Positions 19,127 to 27,687 of a stretch of DNA of 64,000 nt are shown piece after piece (positions within the stretch are counted from its first letter, which is position 1; every line of letters starts with the position of its first letter). Source of the stretch: Alphaproteobacteria bacterium (lineage in GTDB: Bacteria; Pseudomonadota; Alphaproteobacteria; Micavibrionales; Micavibrionaceae); the NCBI GenBank assembly GCA_021776025.1, contig JAJFGR010000012.1, positions 186,001 to 250,000 of the forward strand, read 5' to 3'. The translations under genes were made by a program, and so were the position numbers. The notes beneath the pieces are model-generated. The model was given only the letters and a program-made list of their open reading frames with translations, searched no databases and was not told the DNA's origin.

Positions 19127-22078
19127 ATGGATGATTTAATTTCAGAGTTTTTAACCGAAACAAACGAAAGCCTCGAAGAACTCGATCTTGACCTCGTCAA
19201 TCTTGAGCAAAACCCCAACGATGAAGATTTAATCGGTAAAATCTTTAGACTGGTACACACCATTAAGGGTACATGCGGGTTTTTAGCACTGCCGCGACTT
19301 GAAAAGGTTGCGCACCACGGTGAAAACGTTTTAGGACGTTTTCGTGCCAAGGATCTAGAGGTCACGCCCGAATATGTGACGCTGATTTTTGAATGCATTG
19401 ATTGTATTAAAATGATTGTTGCCGACCTCGAATCCAATGGATCAGAGCCCGAAGGTGATGATTCGGCGCTTATTGAGAAGCTCGATGCTGTCTATGAAGG
19501 GCGCGATGGTCAGGATAGCGGTGATGGCGGCTCGGAAGCCGCGCCTAAGGAAGAGTCAAAAGCCTCGGAAAAGGCAAGCGAAGGCGGAGACAACATCACC
19601 CAAGCAGAGCTTGATGCTTTGGAAGAAGCTTTTAACTCTACTGAGGGACCTGTGAACTTTGCGGAGAACGTAGCTGAGGAAACGGCACCAGAGCCGGAGC
19701 CTGAGGAAGTAAAAGAAGCTCCACCACCTGCCGAAGAGGGAGCTACGACTACAAAAACTGCAGAAAAATCAGTCTCCTCACAATCTTTACGCGTGAGCGT
19801 CGATGTTCTGGAAAATCTGATGACGATGGTCAGTGAACTGGTTTTAACCCGTAATCAGCTGATCCAAATTTTACGTCAGCACACCGACAGCGAATTTACT
19901 ACGCCGCTACAACGGCTCAATCATGTTGTTTCTGACCTACAAGAAGGAGTCATGAAGACCCGGATGCAACCTATTGGTAACGCTTGGTCGAAACTGCCGC
20001 GGATTATTCGTGACCTGTCTATCGAACTCAACAAGAAGATTGATCTTGAGATGATTGGCCAAGACACAGAGCTTGACCGTCAGGTTCTTGAGTTGATCAA
20101 AGACCCTCTTACTCACATGGTTCGTAATTCCGGCGATCACGGCATTGAAGAGCCGGAAGACCGCAAGGCTGCCGGAAAGCTGGAAACAGGCACAATCACG
20201 CTTAAAGCTTTCCATGAAGGCGGACATATCATTATCCAAATTATTGATGATGGTAAGGGGCTCTCGAATGAAAAAATTAAAGCCAAAGTTCTTGAAAATG
20301 GTCTGGCTACACAAGAAGAGCTAGATGAAATGTCTGATCATCAGCTGCACAAATATATTTTTCATGCCGGACTTTCGACAGCCGAGAAAGTTACAGCGGT
20401 CTCCGGGCGCGGCGTTGGTATGGATGTTGTGCGCACGAATATTGAAAAAATTGGCGGATCCGTCGACCTCAAATCTGTTGAGGGCAAAGGCTCTACATTC
20501 ACTATAAAAATTCCACTGACGCTGGCGATTGTATCAGCCCTCATTGTTGAATCTTCAAATGAGCGCTTTGCGATCCCTCAACTCGCAGTGCGCGAGCTGG
20601 TGATGGCTTCAGAGCATGGTGATAACCGCATTGAGACAATCAAAGGTGCACCGGTTTTCCGGTTGCGCGACCGTTTGCTGCCTTTAATCTCGCTTTCTGA
20701 TTTGCTCCAACTTAAATCCGTTGATGATGAAACGCTTCAGGAAGCACTTGCAGACGAGCATGAAAACACTACCGCAACGCCAAATGAAGGCGCGGCTCCG
20801 ATACCGGTTAAGGATGAGATATCGACACCGAATGAAGATGGAGTACCAGCGTCGGCTGAGGATAGAGCTTCCACACCATCGAACAAAGAGCAGGTTGAAA
20901 AGCCTGAAACAGATGAGAGCAGACAGCGTGAATACATCGTTGTTGCGCAAGTTGGCACTACAGACTTTGGCATTATCGTTGACCGGGTTTTTGACACGGA
21001 AGAAATTGTCGTCAAGCCTGTGGCAAAAATTTTGCGGGATATTGAGCTGTTTTCCGGTAATACCATTTTAGGAGACGGCAGTGTTATCATGATTCTGGAT
21101 CCAAATGGTATTGCTAATCATATCGGTCAGATTGGCGCGGCGGATGAAGCTGAGGCCAATGTACAAGAACAACAGCTGGAAACCGGTCGCAGGGACAAGA
21201 CATCCTTGCTGCTTTTTACTGCTGGGAACAATACGCCCAAAGCCGTGCCTTTATCTCTCGTGGCGCGTATTGAAAATATTGATGTTGCAAAAGTTGAGCG
21301 TTCCGGCGATCAAATGATGGTGCAGTATCGTGAGCAACTCATGCCGCTTACGCCTTTTGATGCAAACGTTCAAATTCCAGAAAATGGTGACAAGCCTGTA
21401 CTTGTCTTTACAGATAATAACCGCTCGATGGGGCTTATTATTGATAACATTATCGATATCACCGAAGAGCATATCGATGTGCAGATTGATGGTGGACAAA
21501 GCGGTCTATTAGGCAGCGCTATTATTGACGGAAAAGCTACTGATGTTGTCGATGTTGGGCATTATCTGCAATCAAGTGATAAAGATTGGTTTAAAGACCA
21601 CGATGATGACCCCTTCGGAGGCGCCAATGATGAAAACGGAAAGCCCAATGGCCGCGCAAACGGTCATACCAAAAAGCGTGTACTTTTGGTTGATGACAGC
21701 CCCTTCTTCCGTAACATGCTGACACCTTTGCTCAGCATTGCGGGTTATGACGTTATCTCACTTGAAAGTCCTCATGATGCCCTCAAAATGTGTGACACAG
21801 GCGCGGTGTTTGACGTCATTATTAGCGATATTGAAATGCCCGACATGGATGGTTTTGAGTTTGCAGAAAAAGTCAAAACAGACACAGACTGGAAGGAAAT
21901 TCCAATGTTGGCACTGACATCGCACGCCACACAAAAAGATATTGACCGCGGTATGAGCGTTGGTTTTTCAAATTATATTGCAAAATTTGACCGCGACACT
22001 TTGCTTGATACCTTGTCGCAGACCTTGGCAGAAAACCAACAAAACATTGATAAAAACGCGCAAGGAGATGCAGCATGA
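19127..22078 (+). CDS. cheA: Chemotaxis histidine kinase CheA with C-terminal receiver
   Basis: This kinase autophosphorylates in response to chemoreceptors and passes phosphate to CheY and CheB. With the start at 19127 it has 983 residues. The Hpt domain shows LVHTIKGTCGFL with the phosphorylated His44. A dimerisation helix follows (RVSVDVLENLMTMVSELVL), then the ATPase domain (N box MVRNSGDHGIEEPEDR, GRGVGMDVV) and CheW-like regulatory segments separated by an acidic, Thr/Pro-rich insertion of about 70 residues. The protein ends in a complete receiver (LLVDDSPFFRNM, phospho-acceptor region ISDIEMPDMDG). The start is chosen because an AAGGAA site lies 10 bases upstream; in-frame ATGs at 19106 and 19118 give longer versions. 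CheW is coupled by a 4-bp overlap. Confidence 0.93.
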   Translation: MDDLISEFLTETNESLEELDLDLVNLEQNPNDEDLIGKIFRLVHTIKGTCGFLALPRLEKVAHHGENVLGRFRAKDLEVTPEYVTLIFECIDCIKMIVADLESNGSEPEGDDSALIEKLDAVYEGRDGQDSGDGGSEAAPKEESKASEKASEGGDNITQAELDALEEAFNSTEGPVNFAENVAEETAPEPEPEEVKEAPPPAEEGATTTKTAEKSVSSQSLRVSVDVLENLMTMVSELVLTRNQLIQILRQHTDSEFTTPLQRLNHVVSDLQEGVMKTRMQPIGNAWSKLPRIIRDLSIELNKKIDLEMIGQDTELDRQVLELIKDPLTHMVRNSGDHGIEEPEDRKAAGKLETGTITLKAFHEGGHIIIQIIDDGKGLSNEKIKAKVLENGLATQEELDEMSDHQLHKYIFHAGLSTAEKVTAVSGRGVGMDVVRTNIEKIGGSVDLKSVEGKGSTFTIKIPLTLAIVSALIVESSNERFAIPQLAVRELVMASEHGDNRIETIKGAPVFRLRDRLLPLISLSDLLQLKSVDDETLQEALADEHENTTATPNEGAAPIPVKDEISTPNEDGVPASAEDRASTPSNKEQVEKPETDESRQREYIVVAQVGTTDFGIIVDRVFDTEEIVVKPVAKILRDIELFSGNTILGDGSVIMILDPNGIANHIGQIGAADEAEANVQEQQLETGRRDKTSLLLFTAGNNTPKAVPLSLVARIENIDVAKVERSGDQMMVQYREQLMPLTPFDANVQIPENGDKPVLVFTDNNRSMGLIIDNIIDITEEHIDVQIDGGQSGLLGSAIIDGKATDVVDVGHYLQSSDKDWFKDHDDDPFGGANDENGKPNGRANGHTKKRVLLVDDSPFFRNMLTPLLSIAGYDVISLESPHDALKMCDTGAVFDVIISDIEMPDMDGFEFAEKVKTDTDWKEIPMLALTSHATQKDIDRGMSVGFSNYIAKFDRDTLLDTLSQTLAENQQNIDKNAQGDAA

Positions 22079-22563
22079 GTGCTGATGCCAATACATTAAG
22101 CTATGAAGAAAGCGCTGAGGACCAGCATAACGCCCAGTCAAAAGAATTTCTGACCATCATTATTGCTGGTCAACGTTTTGGCATTCCTATTCTTCAGATT
22201 CAAGATGTTTTGGGAGAACAGAGAGTAACCAAAATTCCGCTGGCCCCTCCGGAAGTCGCAGGCTCTTTGAATTTGCGTGGCCGGGTTGTTACCGCCATTG
22301 ATGTTCGGAGACGCTTAGAGATAGAACCGTGTAATGGCGTAGAATCAGAAATGGGCGTTGTTGTTGAGCATGAAAATGAGCTTTATAGTCTGATTATTGA
22401 TAAGGTTGGAGATGTTTTGAGGCTTAAAAATGAAAATTTTGAGTCTACACCCCCTACGCTTGATCCCCTCTGGCGTGATATTTCATCTGGTATATATAGA
22501 CTTAAAGACGAACTGCTTGTGATTTTGGATGTTCCTAAATTTGTGAGCACCGTTCATTTATAA
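22075..22563 (+). CDS. cheW: Chemotaxis coupling protein CheW
   Basis: CheW links receptors to CheA. The 162 residues form a single CheW domain with a roughly 20-residue polar N-terminus. The core KEFLTIIIAGQRFGIPILQI, the LAPPEVAGSLNLRGRVVTAID segment and the closing RLKDELLVILDVPKF are all characteristic. It overlaps the cheA stop by four bases (ATGA). An 82-base gap containing a CtrA-type site separates it from cheY, so the downstream genes may have an additional promoter. Confidence 0.93.
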   Translation: MSADANTLSYEESAEDQHNAQSKEFLTIIIAGQRFGIPILQIQDVLGEQRVTKIPLAPPEVAGSLNLRGRVVTAIDVRRRLEIEPCNGVESEMGVVVEHENELYSLIIDKVGDVLRLKNENFESTPPTLDPLWRDISSGIYRLKDELLVILDVPKFVSTVHL

Positions 22564-22580
22564 AAAAAGCATGCATCTAA

Positions 22581-22600
22581 ATCATTTAAATGATTTTTAA
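22581..22600. promoter_or_regulatory. CtrA-type site and palindrome upstream of cheY
   Basis: TTAA-ATGATTT-TTAA at 22586-22600 matches TTAA-N7-TTAA. It overlaps a perfect 14-bp palindrome, ATCATTTAAATGAT (22581-22594). It lies 45 bases before the cheY start, in the only sizeable gap inside the chemotaxis cluster. Confidence 0.5.
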
Positions 22601-22645
22601 GAGACAAGCTGGCATAATAGTGAAAATCTTAGGGAGACCCCATCC

Positions 22646-23023
22646 ATGAAATCTTGCCTTATTGTTGATGATAGCCGCGTTGTACGCAAAGTTGCGCGAC
22701 GGATTGCCGAAGACCTTGGCTTTCAATGCGAAGAAGCCGAAGACGGCCAAAAAGCCTATGAGGCGTGCGAAAGCACGATGCCTGATGCCATCTTACTGGA
22801 TTGGAACATGCCGATTATGAGCGGCATTGAATTTCTGGAAAAGCTTCGTGAGATGGAAAACGGTAAAGGTCCGAAAGTTATTTTCTGCACAACTGAAAAC
22901 GATATGAATCATATCCAGCGTGCGATACAAGCCGGAGCCGACGAATATATTATGAAACCGTTTGATAGCGAAATCATTGAATCGAAATTCATCCAGATTG
23001 GTTTACTGGAGCAATCGGCATAA
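22646..23023 (+). CDS. cheY: Chemotaxis response regulator CheY
   Basis: A single receiver domain of 125 residues that, when phosphorylated by CheA, binds the flagellar motor. Visible are the acidic pair DD near residue 8, the phospho-acceptor Asp in ILLDWNMPIMSG, the Thr in FCTTEND and the Lys in MKPFDSE. A purine-rich AGGGAGA site precedes the start. Position between cheW and cheB supports the CheY call over a general stand-alone regulator. Confidence 0.9.
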   Translation: MKSCLIVDDSRVVRKVARRIAEDLGFQCEEAEDGQKAYEACESTMPDAILLDWNMPIMSGIEFLEKLREMENGKGPKVIFCTTENDMNHIQRAIQAGADEYIMKPFDSEIIESKFIQIGLLEQSA

Positions 23024-23055
23024 AACATACAACAGATTAAGGCTTTAATTTCAAA

Positions 23056-24180
23056 ATGAACGACTCTGCCTCCAACACTTCTAGCACCTCACAGCAAATT
23101 CAAGTTATGCTTGTTGATGACTCCGCGGTTATCCGCGGCGGGCTGAGCCGCGTTATAGAAAGCGACCCGGCTATCAATATTGTGTCCTCCGTTTCAAATG
23201 GTGAAATGGCCGTTAGCGCGGCAGAACGGCGTCAGCCGCATGTTGTTATTCTCGACATTGAAATGCCCGTGATGGACGGGCTCACAGCATTGCCGGAAAT
23301 TCTAAAAGTTAGCCCCGATTCGAAAGTGGTTATGTTTTCGTCTTTGACAGAAAAAGGAGCGGATTCAACGCTTAAAGCCTTCTCATTGGGCGCGGTTGAA
23401 TGCATAGCAAAGCCTTCCAGCTCACAAGATGTTGGTGATGGCTCTGATTTTCAAAAAACGATTCTCAATATTATCAAAAACCTTGCTCCCGGTGGGGGGC
23501 ACGCAGCGGCGGCGCAAACGACAGTTGCCAGCACCGACAGCGGACAAAAAACATCACTGCTCAGCGCTGAAACTATCGCTTTACGCAGTGGGCCTGAAGT
23601 CTACAAAGGTAAGCCCTCGATTTTGGCTATTGGCTCCTCAACGGGTGGGCCTAATGCCTTATTTGAGGTTATAAAAAACTTTCAAAATTTTGATATCCCT
23701 ATTGTTCTCACCCAACATATGCCCGCTACCTTTACGAAAATCCTAGCTCAACACATTACACAGCAATCAGGCGTACAGGCTCAGGAAGCGGCAGAAGGAA
23801 TGCGACTAGAAAACGGACAGGTCTATGTTGCTCCTGGCGGTTTTCATATGAAAATTGCAAAGGACGATGATGGAATGTTTGTGCACATTGACGACGGCCC
23901 ACAGGAAAATTTTTGTAAACCTTCCGTCGAACCTATGTTCCGCAGCGTTATAGAACTTTTTGGCAAAAAGGTTTTTGGGCTTATCCTCACGGGGATGGGC
24001 AATGACGGCATCAATGGCGGGAAACTATTGGCAGATTGCGGCGGGACGCTTGTTGCCCAAGATGAAGAGACTAGCGTTGTTTGGGGTATGCCCGGCGCGG
24101 TCGCAAAGGCAGGATATTGCACCGGTGTTTTGCCCTTAAATGAAATCGGCCCTTATGTTCGAAAGGCGATAGTAGGATAA
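23056..24180 (+). CDS. cheB: Chemotaxis methylesterase CheB
   Basis: This protein-glutamate methylesterase removes methyl groups from chemoreceptors and is activated by CheA. The 374 residues comprise an N-terminal receiver (MLVDDSAVIRGGL, acceptor region ILDIEMPVMDG), a linker, and a C-terminal esterase with the Ser of AIGSSTGGPNAL, the His of LTQHMPATFT and the Asp of LTGMGNDGINGG forming the triad. Length is usual. It starts 32 bases after cheY and is followed by cheR after 3 bases, which supports joint adaptation of receptor methylation. Confidence 0.95.
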   Translation: MNDSASNTSSTSQQIQVMLVDDSAVIRGGLSRVIESDPAINIVSSVSNGEMAVSAAERRQPHVVILDIEMPVMDGLTALPEILKVSPDSKVVMFSSLTEKGADSTLKAFSLGAVECIAKPSSSQDVGDGSDFQKTILNIIKNLAPGGGHAAAAQTTVASTDSGQKTSLLSAETIALRSGPEVYKGKPSILAIGSSTGGPNALFEVIKNFQNFDIPIVLTQHMPATFTKILAQHITQQSGVQAQEAAEGMRLENGQVYVAPGGFHMKIAKDDDGMFVHIDDGPQENFCKPSVEPMFRSVIELFGKKVFGLILTGMGNDGINGGKLLADCGGTLVAQDEETSVVWGMPGAVAKAGYCTGVLPLNEIGPYVRKAIVG

Positions 24181-24183
24181 AAA

Positions 24184-25041
24184 ATGAAAATAACTGACTT
24201 TGAACTCTATAAAGATTTGCTGAAAAGTAAATCGGGTCTGGTGCTCTCGCAGGACAAATCTTACCTGCTAGAATCGCGCCTGAACCCGGTTGCAAAGAAA
24301 TGGGGTTATGACTCACTGGATGCGATGACAATGACAATGCAGGGCGTTCCTGACCCTGAGCTTATCACTGATATTATTGAAGCGATGACGACAAATGAAA
24401 CTTCATTTTTCCGTGATTCTCGTCCTTTTGATATGTTCAAAGATGTGGTTTTAGCTCACGTAAAACAAGCCCGCCCTCAAAAGAAAATCAAAATTTGGTG
24501 TGCAGCAGCCTCAAGCGGGCAAGAGCCCTATACCTTGGCCATGCTTTTAAAAGAAGCGGCGAGTGATTTTCCGGGGTGGAGTTTTGAAATTTATGCGACC
24601 GATATCTCTAACGAAATTCTTAATCAGGCCCGTGAAGCGAAATATTCACAATTCGAGGTCCAGCGCGGCCTGCCTATTCAACTGCTGATGAAATATTTTA
24701 TTCAAGATGGTGATAAATGGCAGCTCAACGATGAAATTCGGGGTATGGTCAAATATGATTATTTCAACCTGATGGAACCCATGAGCAAGCTTGGCACTTA
24801 TGACATTATCTTCTGCCGTAATGTTTTGATCTATTTTGATGAAGAAACCAAAGGTAAAATCTTAGGAGATATGGCCGGGCATATTGAAAAAGACGGCTTC
24901 CTCTTCCTTGGCGGTGCGGAAACTGTTTTGGGCATTACAGATGCCTTTAAACCTGTTCCTGGACAGCGTGGACTGTATGCGGTCGAAGGCAGCGAACATC
25001 TGGAACAAAAAAAAGAAACTAGCGCGCAAGCCCTTGCTTAA
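24184..25041 (+). CDS. cheR: Chemotaxis methyltransferase CheR
   Basis: This enzyme uses S-adenosylmethionine to methylate glutamates of chemoreceptors. The 285 residues contain the alpha-helical N-terminal domain, the TTNETSFFRDSRPFDMF motif, the SAM-binding segment KIWCAAASSGQEPYTLAM, and the IFCRNVLIYFD motif. Length and motifs are standard. It is the last gene of the chemotaxis cluster; purH begins 56 bases later. No chemoreceptor or flagellar gene is present in this window. Confidence 0.95.
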   Translation: MKITDFELYKDLLKSKSGLVLSQDKSYLLESRLNPVAKKWGYDSLDAMTMTMQGVPDPELITDIIEAMTTNETSFFRDSRPFDMFKDVVLAHVKQARPQKKIKIWCAAASSGQEPYTLAMLLKEAASDFPGWSFEIYATDISNEILNQAREAKYSQFEVQRGLPIQLLMKYFIQDGDKWQLNDEIRGMVKYDYFNLMEPMSKLGTYDIIFCRNVLIYFDEETKGKILGDMAGHIEKDGFLFLGGAETVLGITDAFKPVPGQRGLYAVEGSEHLEQKKETSAQALA

Positions 25042-25103
25042 ACCCGCTAAAACGCTTAAATAAGCACGGTTAATCAACTTTAACTGAAAAGAAGCCCGTG
25101 TTT

Positions 25104-26732
25104 ATGAGTGCCAAAGCGAACCCCCAAGAAAATGTTATCCGCGATCCGCGCGCCGTTAAAATTAAGCGCGCGCTTATTTCTGCTTCCAATAAAGACGGAC
25201 TGGAAGATTTTGTTCGTGAGCTGCAGGCACGCGGCGTTGAAATTCTTTCTACGGGCGGCACAGCGAAAATGCTGAAAGATGCCGATATTCCGGTTAAGGA
25301 TGTTTCCGAGCACACTGGTTTTCCGGAAATTATGGATGGACGCGTGAAAACACTGCACCCTACTATTCACGGCGGCATTCTAGCCCGGCGCTCAGACGAA
25401 GCGCATGTCAAAGCTATGGAAGATAACGGCATTACCGATATTGATATGGTTGTTGTGAACCTCTATCCATTCGTTGAAACGGTGCAAAGCGGCAAAGACT
25501 TTGAGGCGTGCATAGAAAATATTGATATTGGCGGGCCGGCAATGATCCGCGCCGCGGCGAAGAACCATGAATTTGTGGCGGTAATTACCGATCCGGAAGA
25601 TTATCAGCGCGTTCTTGACGATATGGAAGCCAATGACGGCGCCGTTACACACAAAACCCGCAAGCATTTAGCGGCAACCGCTTATTCTCTCACCGCGACT
25701 TATGATTCAAATATCGCCAGCTGGTTTGTTTCTCAAATGGACGATAAATTCGGCTACCCCCGCCGGATCAGTTTCTCCGGCAACCTTAAACAAACGCTGC
25801 GTTATGGCGAAAACCCGCATCAAAGCGCGGCCCTTTACACAGTGGACGATTCCGTGCGCCCCGGCGCGGCCCGCGCTACGCAGGTGCAAGGGAAGGAACT
25901 TTCTTATAACAATTTGAATGATACGGATGCGGCGTTTGAACTGGTTTCGGAATTTGATGAACCGACCGTAGCCATTATCAAACACGCAAACCCGTGCGGC
26001 GTAGCGAGCGCGGAAAACACTCTTGAGGCCTATAACCGCGCCTTTATCTGTGATCCGGTAAGTGCCTTTGGGGGCATTATTGCTTTCAACCGCACACTAA
26101 CTAAAGACACAGCCGAAGCCATTATCCAAAAATTCTGCGAAGTGATTATTGCGCCGGACATTGAAGGCGATGCGATTGACCTGCTGAAGACCAAGAAAAA
26201 TGTGCGCGTGCTGACCACTGGTGGCATGCCCGATATTACTCAAAAACGGCGCATGGTAAACCGCATCGCTGGCGGTTTGCTGGTGCAAGATGCAGATATT
26301 GGACAGGTCAATGAAGAAGAGTTGAAAGTTGTAACAGACCGCGAACCGACCGCCGAAGAAATGAAAGATATGCTCTTTGCGTTCCGCATTGCCAAACATG
26401 TTAAATCCAATGCGATTATCTACGCAAAAGACGGTGCGACTGTCGGCATTGGCGCCGGACAGATGAGCCGTTTGGATTCTGCACGTATTGCCGCTTCAAA
26501 GTCTGAAGATGCTGCCAAAGCCCTTGGATTGGATGAACCTCTGGCCAAAGGCTCTGTTGTGGCTTCTGATGCGTTCTTCCCGTTTGCTGACGGCCTCATC
26601 AGCGCCGCAGAAGCGGGCGTGACAGCCGTTATTCAGCCTGGTGGATCGATCCGTGATGAAGAGGTTATCGAAGCCGCCAATGAACGCGGTTTGGCCATGG
26701 TGATGACCGGCATGCGCCATTTTCGTCACTAA
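25104..26732 (+). CDS. purH: Bifunctional AICAR formyltransferase/IMP cyclohydrolase
   Basis: This enzyme catalyses the last two steps of de novo purine synthesis, giving IMP. The N-terminal MGS-like cyclohydrolase domain begins near [18 protein letters not shown] and includes STGGTAKML and [16 protein letters not shown]. The formyltransferase domain follows ([36 protein letters not shown]). The ATG at 25104 is preferred over an in-frame GTG at 25098. The protein has 542 residues, close to the typical length. Confidence 0.96.
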   Translation: MSAKANPQENVIRDPRAVKIKRALISASNKDGLEDFVRELQARGVEILSTGGTAKMLKDADIPVKDVSEHTGFPEIMDGRVKTLHPTIHGGILARRSDEAHVKAMEDNGITDIDMVVVNLYPFVETVQSGKDFEACIENIDIGGPAMIRAAAKNHEFVAVITDPEDYQRVLDDMEANDGAVTHKTRKHLAATAYSLTATYDSNIASWFVSQMDDKFGYPRRISFSGNLKQTLRYGENPHQSAALYTVDDSVRPGAARATQVQGKELSYNNLNDTDAAFELVSEFDEPTVAIIKHANPCGVASAENTLEAYNRAFICDPVSAFGGIIAFNRTLTKDTAEAIIQKFCEVIIAPDIEGDAIDLLKTKKNVRVLTTGGMPDITQKRRMVNRIAGGLLVQDADIGQVNEEELKVVTDREPTAEEMKDMLFAFRIAKHVKSNAIIYAKDGATVGIGAGQMSRLDSARIAASKSEDAAKALGLDEPLAKGSVVASDAFFPFADGLISAAEAGVTAVIQPGGSIRDEEVIEAANERGLAMVMTGMRHFRH

Positions 26733-26760
26733 CCATCTAACATATTGATATTATTTAATT

Positions 26761-26785
26761 AAGTCCGCTTTTTTGCGGCTTTTTC
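26761..26785 (+). terminator. Probable intrinsic terminator after purH
   Basis: A short GC stem (CCGC / GCGG with a T loop, extended by AAG/CTT around a bulge) is followed by a T run. It is weaker than the other terminators in the window. Confidence 0.6.
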
Positions 26786-27101
26786 TACTGCGCTTACTTC
26801 ATACCTAGAAAGCGTGAAAAGACCTGCAAACCCTCACTTTTTCCAAAGATTAGCCGCATTTTTAACTTTTTGTTAACTCCGCATCTATACCATGGGACTT
26901 AAGTAAAAAGCACAAGAGCGATCTAGTGCGAAGTTGAATAAGACGGCTCATATAAAAAGAAGCCCGATATTCAAAGGTAATAAGAGGGTATGAAAGCATC
27001 GATTTCACAATAGAGTTTACACTCGAAATCCCCCCTTTCCATTCCTTCTTTTGAGTTTAACCAAGGCGCTTTAAAGCTGCCTAATTAAAGGACAAAGATC
27101 A
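26786..27101. promoter_or_regulatory. AT-rich gap with a CtrA-type site upstream of a membrane protein gene
   Basis: No gene was found in this gap of about 315 bases. It contains TTAA-CTTTTTG-TTAA at 26862-26876, an exact match to TTAA-N7-TTAA, with a further C after the second half site as in many CtrA boxes. The site is 225 bases before the next start, leaving room for a promoter and a leader. Confidence 0.5.
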
Positions 27102-27593
27102 ATGCTCCCACTTTTAGCTTTAGCAGGTGTTACGACCGATGCTGTAGTCAATAAAGGTGACGCGACTCGCTGGAGTTTTAACAAAGCAAAGAGCTTTGTT
27201 AGCGGTGATGAGAATGAGAATAACAGCAACACGCTCTTAAATATTCCGGGCATGTCCAATTTAGGTGAAGGTGATAATGGCCTCCTTGATTTTCTCGGCG
27301 ACCATTGGGGGAAATCTGCAAGTGTCGCAGGGCTGGGTGCATTATGGATGTCTCCTGCACCAAGTTTTTTCAAGAAACTGGCTACAGCGGCAGTGCTCAT
27401 TGTTGCTGTTGTGAGCTACTTTCAGAACCAAAATAAAAGCGAATTTAATGTCGCGAGCGGCGCAGAAAATGGCCGCCATAACGTTTTAGAAAAAGGGATC
27501 AACTTGGATGACCCAAACATGGTCGGGCAGAAAGGGACAGTATTCTACGCTGACGATGACCATGATTCAAAACCAGAGCCAGAACAAACATAA
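27102..27593 (+). CDS. Membrane protein of unknown function
   Basis: The 163-residue product has one clear membrane segment (about residues 93-107, LATAAVLIVAVVSYF) and a weaker hydrophobic N-terminus. The rest is Asn-, Asp- and Gly-rich and probably exposed. The C-terminus is strongly acidic (YADDDHDSKPEPEQ). An AAAGGAC site precedes the ATG. The gene lies 94 bases upstream of a very large gene of similar character, and the two are likely a functional pair. No family was recognised. A CtrA-type site upstream hints at cell-cycle control. Confidence 0.6.
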   Translation: MLPLLALAGVTTDAVVNKGDATRWSFNKAKSFVSGDENENNSNTLLNIPGMSNLGEGDNGLLDFLGDHWGKSASVAGLGALWMSPAPSFFKKLATAAVLIVAVVSYFQNQNKSEFNVASGAENGRHNVLEKGINLDDPNMVGQKGTVFYADDDHDSKPEPEQT

Positions 27594-27687
27594 GAATTTG
27601 AAGTGAATGAAAGAGCTGAATAATCAGCCAAAAATAAAAATAAGAAGCTCGAAACGGGCAAACGGTAAAAAATAGAAGGTGTAAAAG

